Assembly (NCBI RefSeq): GCF_018399035.1
Contig: NZ_CP073760.1
Location: 5,642,501-5,706,500 of the forward strand
Origin: Thiocapsa sp.
GTDB lineage: Bacteria; Pseudomonadota; Gammaproteobacteria; Chromatiales; Chromatiaceae
Direction of reading: 5' to 3'
DNA: 64,000 bases
Shown: piece by piece, positions 44,455 through 52,630 of the stretch
Numbering within the stretch: the stretch's first letter is position 1
How the letters are laid out: each line of letters begins with the position of its first letter
Translations under genes and position numbers: made by a program
The notes under the pieces: model-generated
The model's database searches: none
What the model saw: the letters and a program-made list of their open reading frames with translations, nothing else
What the model was told of the DNA's origin: nothing

Positions 44455-46524
44455 TCACTCGATCAGCGCCTTGAGCAACGCATCCCTGGCGTCGGAGTAG
44501 AACACCACGGTGACGCGCGTGGCGATGTCGTCATCCAGCTCGATGAGCTGCTTGCGTGTGGTCACCGGCAGCAGGACCGTCTTTGCCCCCTTGTCCGCCG
44601 CAGCCTCGACTACGCTGACCACGTTGTAGACCGGCTCGATGGACCCGCCCAGGTTCAGCCCGCCGACGACGATCAGTCCGCCCTTGAGGCTTTTCTCCAG
44701 CAGGGCCGAGCACAGCGCTAGCAAGGCCCCGACGCCTGTGGCGGTTCCGGACTTGCCGGCGTCGAAGGCGCGCATCTGGACCGAGAATTCATGGGCGCGC
44801 GGATCTCGGTCGCCCACCAGGTTCTTGGCTCGCGTATAGAGATTCTGCTCGGCACAGCGGACGCTCTCCTTGAAGGGCGCGGGCGGGGGCTGGTTGAGGA
44901 TCTTCACCCCGGAGCCCGGCCCCTGGGTCACGTCCAAGCGATAGAGCCCGGGATGCTCGTCCAGCCCACCGGGGGAGAGGACCCAGATCTGTCCGGGCGG
45001 CAGCGGATCGTCCCCGATGCTGTCCTCGTTTTGCAGCTCCGGGGTGGAGACGAACTGTTCCACCCCGTCCAACCCCATCTGGAAGCTGAAGTGGGTGTTG
45101 CGGAACTCCGCGGAGCCGATCCGCTTCTGTTGCTCCTTGACGCGGCGGCGGCACTCCAGCGCCAGTCGGGCGGCCCATTCGATGGCGTGATCCGGGATCT
45201 CCTGCTCGGGCGTCCCGGCGCCTTCCGTGTTGGCGTAGGGGAACATCAGCTTCAATAGCCCGTTCATGGTCTTCTGGACCGCGTTGACATCGCGCCCGCT
45301 CAAGGCCCCGCCGAACTGGATGCGCCCCTGGAAGTTCTGCAAGCGCGAGGACGCCCGCAGGTGATTCCAGCAGGAGGACAGGAAGTCGCTCACCAGGCCG
45401 AAATGGTCGGTGAGCTGCTCGCGGTTGACCTTGGGGATGTCCCAACCCGGCATGTAGGCGTGGATGCGGTCCATGAAGGCGGTGTCGTCGCGCATCTCCG
45501 GCGGCATGGGGCCGAACAGATGGCCGACGCGCTGCTGGTGGACAACATCCACCTCGAAGTTCCCGACCATGACGACGCTACCGAAGCCGCGGATACTCTC
45601 CTTGCCGCGGCTGAACTCGCCGGACTCCATGTAGCCCTTCATGATGTTGACCCCGTCCTTTTGGTCGAAGCTGATCCCCGAGACCTCGTCGAAGCAGACC
45701 ACGTCGTACTGACACACCAGCCCCCTCTGACCGGTGCTGTTGTTGACGAACATGCGCGCCACCGACGCCTTGCCGCCCGAGACCAGGTGCGCGTAAGGCG
45801 ACACCTGCTGGAACAGATGGCTCTTGCCGGTCCCGCGCGGCCCCAACTCCACCGCGTTGTAATTGTTCTCGACGAAGGGAACCATCCGCAGCAACATCAC
45901 GTCGCGGGTTCGGGGTGTGAGGCTTTCGGGCTCCAGCCCGACGCTGCGCAAGAGGAATGCCTGCCACTGCTCGAAGCTGAAGGCGGCTCGCCCGCGGGCC
46001 AGGGTATCCAGCGCATCGCGTTTGGAGAGCTGGATCTCGCGCAGCGACTCGATGCCGAAGGGACGGCCGTTCTTCTCCTCGGCGATGCTCGGGTCGTAGC
46101 TCAGGTCGATCTCGGCATAGAAGCCGCCGGTGAGCATCCGCTCGTGGGTGTGCACCAGGGCATCGTCGATGCGGACATCTTTGATCCGCAGGCTCGGCAG
46201 CTCGGCCACGAAGCAATCGTTCTTGGCGTCCAGGCGTGCGGTGATGAGGTCGATCAGCTTGACGCGACCCTGCTCCTTTGCGCGGGCCTTGAACAACTCC
46301 TCCTCGCCCGCGCGCACCGTGCGGCTGGCGAGCTGGCGCTGCACGATGTCCAGCCCCTCCTGGATCTCCGCCTCGTCGGTGCTGGAGCAGTAGCGCCCGA
46401 GCAGGAACTCGCCCACATAGGTGGGCACCGGATACTGGCCTTTGAACCGGCGCACCAGGTCTTTGCGCACGACGAATCCGTCGAACGCCCGGGCGGCGAG
46501 CTGGTCGAGCGCGTCGAGCTGCAT
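44455..46524 (-). CDS. brxL: BREX protein BrxL (Lon-like AAA+)
   Basis: A 689-residue protein. The AAA+ part has Walker A GPRGTGKSHLF (about 228-238) and Walker B VVCFDEVSG. The C-terminus is a Lon-protease-like domain with KSGTATGVGALLAL (about 588-601) and a KTVLLPVTTRKQL end. In type 1 BREX, BrxL is a hexameric DNA-binding ATPase needed for phage defence. The start MQLDALDQLAARAFDGFVVRKDL is typical. It lies 3 bases after pglZ and ends the operon. Confidence 0.96.
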   Translation of the reverse strand: MQLDALDQLAARAFDGFVVRKDLVRRFKGQYPVPTYVGEFLLGRYCSSTDEAEIQEGLDIVQRQLASRTVRAGEEELFKARAKEQGRVKLIDLITARLDAKNDCFVAELPSLRIKDVRIDDALVHTHERMLTGGFYAEIDLSYDPSIAEEKNGRPFGIESLREIQLSKRDALDTLARGRAAFSFEQWQAFLLRSVGLEPESLTPRTRDVMLLRMVPFVENNYNAVELGPRGTGKSHLFQQVSPYAHLVSGGKASVARMFVNNSTGQRGLVCQYDVVCFDEVSGISFDQKDGVNIMKGYMESGEFSRGKESIRGFGSVVMVGNFEVDVVHQQRVGHLFGPMPPEMRDDTAFMDRIHAYMPGWDIPKVNREQLTDHFGLVSDFLSSCWNHLRASSRLQNFQGRIQFGGALSGRDVNAVQKTMNGLLKLMFPYANTEGAGTPEQEIPDHAIEWAARLALECRRRVKEQQKRIGSAEFRNTHFSFQMGLDGVEQFVSTPELQNEDSIGDDPLPPGQIWVLSPGGLDEHPGLYRLDVTQGPGSGVKILNQPPPAPFKESVRCAEQNLYTRAKNLVGDRDPRAHEFSVQMRAFDAGKSGTATGVGALLALCSALLEKSLKGGLIVVGGLNLGGSIEPVYNVVSVVEAAADKGAKTVLLPVTTRKQLIELDDDIATRVTVVFYSDARDALLKALIE

Positions 46525-46527
46525 GGA

Positions 46528-48837
46528 TCAATCCCCTCCGATGGTCACGAGCTGCTTGGCCACTACCTGCCCGTCGCGCAGGACCACGAGCACGGCCTTC
46601 TCCCCCTCGTTCCGGTCGTCCGTGACCAACACGGCTGCGGCACCATCCACGTCCGGCGGCTGCATCCGCCGCTCCGGATCGAGCAGGCTCGATGCCGCGT
46701 TCGCCGGCTGCGTGCGGATGTCGAGGAGGGTCCCCGCGAATCCGCCCTGTAACTGCACCCGCAACCGCATGCCTTTCCACTCGGCGCTCAGAACCGCGAC
46801 AGCCGCCGGGCCGGCCGGCCCGTCGGCCGTGACGGTCAGTGTCGGGGTCAACGCCTCCTGCAGGCTGAGACCCCCGTGCGCATATTCGATACCGAGCTTG
46901 AACGCCGAGACTCCCGGGGCGTAGACCACCGAGTGGCCGCCGCCCCAGAACCAGGGCAGTTCCGGGAACCCATGCTGAGCGCCGGGCTGGGGCACGGCAC
47001 AGCGTGACCAGCGCGATTGGGTCAGATGTGCCGGCAGGTCCGCCTTGGGTAATCCGCCCGGCAGTAGGAGCCACCCATGGTCCGTCACCAGGACGGCGCG
47101 TTGCCAACCGGCCGCGAGCAGCTCGCGCACCCGCAAGGCCACCGCCCGCAGCTCCTCATCGAGTCGCCAAGCCAGACGCGCCCCCTGGGCATGCCCGTCA
47201 TGGTCGAAGGTCCCGATCTCGGTCCAGGCGGCGCCGCTCGGATCCCCGGTGGACGCCGTCTCCAGCCAGGACCACCCATGGTTCGCCAGCAGGGTGCGAA
47301 AGGTCTGAGTCGTCAGGTTCTTGCCGGTCTCGGTGCGCTGTGGCTCGAACCCCTCCGGCAGACTGTTGCCGATCAAGGTCTCTGCCAGCGGGCGCCACGC
47401 CGGCTTGGCCGTCGCCGTCACGGTGGGCAGGGCAGTCCAGCGGGTGACGGTCTCCACGGAGAGTCCGTCCGCCCGGAGTCGCCGGGCCAGATCCAGGCCC
47501 AAGTCGCAACGCAGACCATCCACGAACACCATGACCGTCCCCGGGGTCGACTCGAACAAGGGACTTTGGGCTGGGTTGGCCATCGGGTAGCTCAGGCCCC
47601 AACCCTGAACCTGCTCCGCGAGGCCGGCCAGCCACGGAAGATACACGGCGCGCAGCGCCGCCGTGACGGCATCCAGGTCCGGAGCATCGCGCACCGTCGC
47701 ATACGCGCGCCAGGCGGCGGCATCCACTGCCCAGCCGCGCTCCTGGTAGGCTGCGGACAACGCCTCCCAATCGTTGCCGCCGACTCCCGCGGAGATCCCC
47801 TCCGCCAGGATCTTCAACTGCACGACGGACCGAGCCAGCGGCGCCTCGCCCAGATCCGCCCACAAGGAATCGGCCCGCGAGGCATGCTGCCCGCACAGTT
47901 TTGTGAGCTGTGTGAGCGCCTCCGCCCTCGGACGATCCGCAAGCCCCAAGAGGCCGGCGCGCAGCGCGTCCTCCTGTTGACGGTTGGTGGCCGGCATCCG
48001 GTCGTTGGCGCCATCGAGCAAGTCTTTCGGATGCGCCAGGTCGAGCGCCTTGCGCACCCCGGCGAAGGCTTTGTGCGCCTGACAGTAGCGCGTCCAGACC
48101 TGATCCCAGATCCCGCCGCCCGCCACCAGCCGGTCCACCGCGGTGATGATGCCGTCCTTGTCCGGGTTCAGACCGAAAGTCGGCTTGCACAGGGCCTTGA
48201 ATCCGGCCCAGCGCTCGGTGGACCAGTCAGCATGGCTGCCGTCGCCGGTCGCCATCCACTCCAACAGCAGGCCCACCGGATCGCCGGCCGCGAGCCCATG
48301 CAGATCCGCCGCCTCCAGGCGCCGACCGACAAGGCTGGAGACCGGCGCGCGCAGGACCTGCGTCAGCTGGGCGCCAAGCGCGTCCAGGGTGGCGCGGTCA
48401 CGGGCAAGATCAAGCCCAAGCCCGCCCTCCTTGGACGACAGGAAGGCGGACGGCGTCCAGTCCTTTCCATTCTGCTGACTCCAGAACTGACCTTGGAACT
48501 GAAGCGCGAACAGATGCCGCGCGGCCTCCGGGAACCCGGCGGCGCCCCGAAAGGCATACCGCGCCACACCCGGCAGATAGACCACCGGCGCGTGCTCCCA
48601 AGTGCCACGCGCAAGCCGGTAACGCAGCCAGGTGGAGGGGCCGGTGCGCGCGTCGGCGATCTCCGGTGCCAGCACCAGCAATTCCGGCATCGCGTCCTGC
48701 AGCAGCGGGATGGCTCGGGACCACAGGCCCTCCCCATCCGTCCACAGCACTACGGCGGGCGCAGCCAGGTCGTGGCGGTTGTAGATCGCCGCCGCGCGGA
48801 GTCGGTCGATCAGTAGCTCAAGGATGGTCGTGCTCAT
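46528..48837 (-). CDS. pglZ: BREX protein PglZ
   Basis: A 769-residue protein of the alkaline-phosphatase superfamily; the metal-binding segments VMVFVDGLRCDLGLDLA (about 437) and VLVTDHGWLLLPGG (about 588) are present. PglZ is a core BREX component with nuclease/phosphodiesterase-type active site. The start MSTTILELLIDRLRAAAI at 48837 is confirmed by a second, vestigial copy of the same opening at 49.6 kb. It overlaps the PIN toxin gene by ATGA. Confidence 0.95.
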   Translation of the reverse strand: MSTTILELLIDRLRAAAIYNRHDLAAPAVVLWTDGEGLWSRAIPLLQDAMPELLVLAPEIADARTGPSTWLRYRLARGTWEHAPVVYLPGVARYAFRGAAGFPEAARHLFALQFQGQFWSQQNGKDWTPSAFLSSKEGGLGLDLARDRATLDALGAQLTQVLRAPVSSLVGRRLEAADLHGLAAGDPVGLLLEWMATGDGSHADWSTERWAGFKALCKPTFGLNPDKDGIITAVDRLVAGGGIWDQVWTRYCQAHKAFAGVRKALDLAHPKDLLDGANDRMPATNRQQEDALRAGLLGLADRPRAEALTQLTKLCGQHASRADSLWADLGEAPLARSVVQLKILAEGISAGVGGNDWEALSAAYQERGWAVDAAAWRAYATVRDAPDLDAVTAALRAVYLPWLAGLAEQVQGWGLSYPMANPAQSPLFESTPGTVMVFVDGLRCDLGLDLARRLRADGLSVETVTRWTALPTVTATAKPAWRPLAETLIGNSLPEGFEPQRTETGKNLTTQTFRTLLANHGWSWLETASTGDPSGAAWTEIGTFDHDGHAQGARLAWRLDEELRAVALRVRELLAAGWQRAVLVTDHGWLLLPGGLPKADLPAHLTQSRWSRCAVPQPGAQHGFPELPWFWGGGHSVVYAPGVSAFKLGIEYAHGGLSLQEALTPTLTVTADGPAGPAAVAVLSAEWKGMRLRVQLQGGFAGTLLDIRTQPANAASSLLDPERRMQPPDVDGAAAVLVTDDRNEGEKAVLVVLRDGQVVAKQLVTIGGD

Positions 48838-49289
48838 GATCGGTCTCGGTGCGATTCGATCTTGCCGTGCCCGGCGTTCCAGTTGCACAGGTGGATGATA
48901 CCCGGCAGGGCACGCGCTTTGCGGTGGTAGCGGTCATCGGCTGTGATGAGGCAACCTTCGTACTCCAGCGCGGTCGCGTGATAAAGGGTATCGAACAGAT
49001 GATGATCAAGGTCGATCGCCAACGCGCAGGCGCGCGCCAAGGTCGAGGGACTGCTCCGGGTCGGCAGACCCAACGCATCGAGCAGGGCAAGATCCCGTTG
49101 GGCACGCTCGGGTGTCTGGCGTGCCAGCACGGCGCCGACCTCAATGATCCAATGCGGCGGCTGCACAACCTCGATATCCCCTGCGACGACTCCCGCCATC
49201 AGCTCGGTTGCAAGCGCCGTATAGCGTTCGTTTTCGGGATCATCAAACAGCCACTTGACGACCACGCTGGCATCGATGACCAATGTCAC
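48834..49289 (-). CDS. vapC: VapC-type PIN-domain toxin inside the BREX operon
   Basis: A 151-residue PIN ribonuclease: TLVIDASVVVKWL with the first catalytic Asp, WIIEVGAVLAR with the Glu, FDTLYHATALEYEGCLITADDRYHRKA with the later Asp residues. All key acids are present, unlike the vapC at 2.5 kb. It overlaps the RHH antitoxin by 4 bases and pglZ by 4 bases, so it is wired into the BREX transcript. Confidence 0.92.
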   Translation of the reverse strand: MTLVIDASVVVKWLFDDPENERYTALATELMAGVVAGDIEVVQPPHWIIEVGAVLARQTPERAQRDLALLDALGLPTRSSPSTLARACALAIDLDHHLFDTLYHATALEYEGCLITADDRYHRKARALPGIIHLCNWNAGHGKIESHRDRS

Positions 49290-49519
49290 GGGCGCCCATG
49301 CTCACGCGCTTGGTGCAACTGGGCGTTGGTCAACGCGGGTCGCTCCGCCCGGCCCGCTGTCAGCTCCCGGAACACGGCTTCACGCTTGCGTTGCTGCTCG
49401 GCTTCGGCGACGGCCTGCTGCATCAATCGGGCAATCACGGCGCTCTTGTTGCGACCCGAAAATTCCCGGTTGAAGGCGTCCTTGATCTCGTCCGGGACGC
49501 TGAAGTTCATGGTTGCCAT
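49286..49519 (-). CDS. vapB: ribbon-helix-helix antitoxin of the PIN pair
   Basis: A 77-residue protein with the RHH pattern MNFSVPDEIKDAFNREF-SGRNKSAVIARLMQQAV and a charged toxin-binding tail (EAEQQRKREAVFRELT). The start is taken at ATG 49519. It precedes and overlaps the PIN toxin gene. Confidence 0.88.
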   Translation of the reverse strand: MATMNFSVPDEIKDAFNREFSGRNKSAVIARLMQQAVAEAEQQRKREAVFRELTAGRAERPALTNAQLHQAREHGRP

Positions 49520-49596
49520 GATCATTTCCTGGATGTTGAAGATTTCAACAATTCTAGCAGCCGGCGAGCCGCGACGCAGGATCTGACGGCCCGCTT

Positions 49597-49653
49597 GATC
49601 GCCGCAGCGCGGAGTCGGTCGATGACCTGCTCAAGTACGGTTGTTGACATGAT
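49597..49653 (-). pseudogene. vestigial 5' end of a second pglZ
   Basis: From an ATG at 49650 the frame reads MSTTVLEQVIDRLRAAAI, near-identical to the pglZ start (MSTTILELLIDRLRAAAI), then diverges and ends. Compared with 48784-48840, 46 of 57 bases match and many differences keep the residue. It marks where the RHH/PIN pair was inserted or where two BREX lineages recombined. Confidence 0.75.
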
Positions 49654-49684
49654 TCGGATGTTTAGGGGCGTCCCGCCCCGGCGA

Positions 49685-50056
49685 TCAGCGAGGCGGGACG
49701 CTCGCCGCTTGTCGCAGGGACTTGTAGTCGTAGTCGGGGTCGAGCTGCACCTTGCCGAACAGATCGGCGATGTCGCACTGTTTCGTTGATGCATCGGACA
49801 GCCCGACTAACTCGCCCCGACGAGACTGCAAATCCAGGACGAAAGCGATACAGGCGTCAATGTCTGCCGGCTCCAGCGATGGGTACTGGCGCAGAATCTC
49901 TTCCGGAGATTCACCGGCGCTCAGAAAACCGATGATGGTCTCGACGGTGATCCGCAGGCCGCGGATCGTCGGGCGCCCGTTGCAGAGATCCGGATGGACG
50001 GTAATGCAAGCATCCGTGTCTTTGGACCCCATGCCGTTCTCGTCCGCTGCCTTCAT
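49685..50056 (-). CDS. DUF433 protein, orphan antitoxin-like
   Basis: A 123-residue protein with the DUF433 core ITVHPDLCNGRPTIRGLRITVETIIGFL and GESPEEILRQYPSLEPADIDACIAF, a helix-turn-helix-like fold. DUF433 genes usually precede a DUF5615 PIN-like toxin. No such toxin follows here; instead comes the vestigial pglZ start. The C-terminal 35 residues are not conserved-looking. It may be a lone regulator of the BREX operon. Confidence 0.85.
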   Translation of the reverse strand: MKAADENGMGSKDTDACITVHPDLCNGRPTIRGLRITVETIIGFLSAGESPEEILRQYPSLEPADIDACIAFVLDLQSRRGELVGLSDASTKQCDIADLFGKVQLDPDYDYKSLRQAASVPPR

Positions 50057-50202
50057 CGCGAAACCTCCAGATGTGCCAGTTGTGATCGGCGACTCGAAGT
50101 GTTTTCAGTTTTGCTCTTTATTTCCTGGTGTCGGACGACCTTCGGCGGTCTGTGCGATCATTCTTCCACCGCGATCCGTCCAGCGATCACGAGGTCGCCG
50201 AC

Positions 50203-50409
50203 ATGTCGAAATCACTACTCGAAACTAACCCTTACCTGCGCGATCCCGCGACACGGCGCGCCGGGTTGCGGGTTTCTGCGGCCAGCTCCTCGGCGGTCGA
50301 GGGCATCTACCGGCCATTCTCAAAGGCAGACCCCGCAAGGAAAGTCGACATCGAGAATATGAAGCTCTACGACCAACGCCGCACTGCGTCGGGCCGCCGA
50401 CCAAACTAG
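50203..50409 (+). CDS. small conserved-looking protein opposite the BREX operon
   Basis: A 68-residue frame from an ATG at 50203: SKSLLETNPYLRDPATRRAG then SAASSSAVEGIYRPF. The NPYLRDP and SSAVEGI segments resemble the N-terminal anchoring stretch of Fic-type proteins and small proteins found beside toxin-antitoxin genes. It is the only plus-strand gene candidate inside the island and converges on ariB, the two stops sharing CTAG. Reality and role are uncertain. Confidence 0.5.
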   Translation: MSKSLLETNPYLRDPATRRAGLRVSAASSSAVEGIYRPFSKADPARKVDIENMKLYDQRRTASGRRPN

Positions 50410-51251
50410 AGCACCAGATAAGGCGTGTTCGCCTGCTCCCAGCCGCGTATCGCGGCGCCGAAATGGCCGCCGTGGAGCTGTTGATCGTCGAAAGCGCTGC
50501 GCAGCATGGCCGCGATGTCGTCTACGCCCTTGCTTGACTTGAGACTACCCAGCATCCGCATCAGGCCGATACGCAGGATGCTCACCAAGTCGTGACCTTG
50601 GCAGACTAACCAAGGATCAGCGACCGGGAGCGTTTCCAATGCCGCACGCAGATCGCCGATGGATGGGACCGCGCCGGTCTCTACCGCTGCAGCATGTAGC
50701 TCGTTCCGCAAGACCAACCAGGTCTCGCGTTTCAGAAAACGTTCTGGTCCGAGCTTTTCAAACGGGATCTCCCAGCCCCGGTGCTGCGCCACCCAACGCA
50801 GCCGGCCGAACTCCAGTCCGCGCTCCAGGATGGCACCCCGAATCGATTGACCTTGGCGATCTTCCAGCTCACGGATCTTCGCCATAGTGCCAAGCTCCGC
50901 CAGAACGCGCTCCAAAGCAGGGGATCGAATCAACGTGCACTCCAAATCGTGGGTGTCCGTAGCGATCAGATTAGGCGACGGGCGGGGGCGCCCCGTCAGA
51001 ACGTCGAAATCATCGTCCACGACACCGAGCGCGCCGCGGAAGCGGGACCTGTCCAAGCGGGCGATTGCGCCCTCTACGTTCGGCTTGCCATTGCCGATGA
51101 CGAGCTCACACTGACCGGGCGCAACCCTCGGACTCCAGAACTTGTGGTCGTCCTCGCCCTCGACGATCAAAAAGCTGCCGCCATGGAGTTGGCGCGTCAT
51201 GATCACCTCGGTGGCGACGATACCGGCATCCTTGTGGCCGAGCAGCGTCAT
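50406..51251 (-). CDS. ariB: DUF4435 TOPRIM-type effector, PARIS AriB-like
   Basis: A 281-residue protein with TOPRIM motifs FLIVEGEDDHKFW (catalytic Glu near 31) and GVVDDDFD (77-83, metal-binding Asp residues), then HDLECTL. This is DUF4435, the effector family of PARIS; in the studied system AriB is a TOPRIM nuclease that cuts host tRNA once released. The start overlaps the ATPase stop by ATGA. The pairing and order ATPase then DUF4435 fit PARIS. Assignment rests on architecture. Confidence 0.82.
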   Translation of the reverse strand: MTLLGHKDAGIVATEVIMTRQLHGGSFLIVEGEDDHKFWSPRVAPGQCELVIGNGKPNVEGAIARLDRSRFRGALGVVDDDFDVLTGRPRPSPNLIATDTHDLECTLIRSPALERVLAELGTMAKIRELEDRQGQSIRGAILERGLEFGRLRWVAQHRGWEIPFEKLGPERFLKRETWLVLRNELHAAAVETGAVPSIGDLRAALETLPVADPWLVCQGHDLVSILRIGLMRMLGSLKSSKGVDDIAAMLRSAFDDQQLHGGHFGAAIRGWEQANTPYLVL

Positions 51252-52630
51252 ACCAGCTCCGCGTCTAATCCGATCATGAGGTCCGATCGATCACCCACGA
51301 TAAAGGGCGAATGGGTCGCCATCAGGACATCGAATTCGGCGGTCGCAACGATTTCCAGGAGGTCCGGCAAGAAGCGTTTCTGCCAGGCGACATGCAATGA
51401 GAGCTCAGGCTCGTCAATCAGGACCAGGGTATTCTGGCGCACCCGAAACAAGAGATCGTAAATCAACACCAACTCATGCTGCTCACCTGACGACAGTGCG
51501 TCAAGCTCCAGTGGTCTACCCTTTTCGCTTTCCGCGACGAGCCCGAACTCACGGTCGATGCGAATCTGCTTGTGGTGGAACTTTTGGTTCACCTTGTCCA
51601 GCAAGAGCCGTGTCCTGCGGGCAAGATCATCCAATTCGGACAGCTTGCATTCCGTATCTTCGACGTAGAGCGCCATGACGCTCAACTGGGTCGGCTCAAG
51701 CGTATCCAACGCCGCGGTGTCGAACGGATGGCTGTCCAGCTTATCCAGTAAGCCGATACTCTTCAAACCATTGCGGCGCTCATCTAGCTTCTCCATGCGC
51801 TCCTTGAGGGCATCCGGAGGTAGAGTCGCTGCCCGATTGGTAAGAAGCCGCTGCGGGAATGATTGATCAAGGGTCTGCGACTGTTGGCCATAACGGGCCA
51901 TTGTATCGTTGATCTTTGACTTGAGGTCGCGTGCATAATCCAAGACAGTCGCGAGTGTTCGCGGGCTTGGACGATAGTTCCGAGGGCTTTCGGGATCGAT
52001 ACGCAACAACCGCTGTGCGGCGATGAAATGAACCTTGACCTTGTCACGCAGCTCCTTTAGCCATTCAGGATCAGTAGCGCGTCTCGTCAGTCCGAGGCTT
52101 GCGGGCAATTCATCCGAGTAACGTGCAACGATCTCTTCCGCCGGCAATAAGACAGCCCCGTCTCGTTCATCGATCCATGTCTCGTCTCCGTAGCGATGTA
52201 CCCATGGGAATCGGGTTGCGATGGCGTCCGCCAGGGTCGCCATGTCTTGGTTGGCAGGGACCTCATAGCAATCGATCTCTTTTCCGTCACGAATGAGCTT
52301 CAGGCTCAGCATCCGCGGCGGCTGCCGATGTCGCCTTCTCGCCGCCTTCGATGGCTTTGCGGGAGATGGCGCTGCCAGTGTCAAATCAACCTGCCTGTCG
52401 TCGGTCAGTTCCAAGGTGAAGCGACGGAATGGGATCCGTTGGAATAGGCTGAGTCTTCCTTCAAGCAAAGCGCTGCTCATGCGCAACAGCATGGTCTTTC
52501 CGACACCATTCGGGCCATGCAGTATCGTGACGCGCTCGTCGAGCTTCAGATCGACTCGGTGATCGAATAGCTCGAAGAGTCCTTCCACCCGGATACTCTT
52601 GACTCGCAGCAGTGGCTCGGATTCTGTCAT
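51248..52630 (-). CDS. ariA: AAA/ABC-type ATPase, PARIS AriA-like
   Basis: A 460-residue ATPase of the AAA_15/RecF-like class: Walker A GPNGVGKT (39-46), signature LSSGEQHE (379-386), Walker B TLVLIDEPELSLH (about 401-413) and a late MATHSPF His switch. In PARIS the ATPase holds the effector and releases it when an anti-restriction protein such as T7 Ocr is bound. It overlaps the pglX stop by 4 bases (ATGA), so it should be translated from the BREX message. Confidence 0.82.
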   Translation of the reverse strand: MTESEPLLRVKSIRVEGLFELFDHRVDLKLDERVTILHGPNGVGKTMLLRMSSALLEGRLSLFQRIPFRRFTLELTDDRQVDLTLAAPSPAKPSKAARRRHRQPPRMLSLKLIRDGKEIDCYEVPANQDMATLADAIATRFPWVHRYGDETWIDERDGAVLLPAEEIVARYSDELPASLGLTRRATDPEWLKELRDKVKVHFIAAQRLLRIDPESPRNYRPSPRTLATVLDYARDLKSKINDTMARYGQQSQTLDQSFPQRLLTNRAATLPPDALKERMEKLDERRNGLKSIGLLDKLDSHPFDTAALDTLEPTQLSVMALYVEDTECKLSELDDLARRTRLLLDKVNQKFHHKQIRIDREFGLVAESEKGRPLELDALSSGEQHELVLIYDLLFRVRQNTLVLIDEPELSLHVAWQKRFLPDLLEIVATAEFDVLMATHSPFIVGDRSDLMIGLDAELV

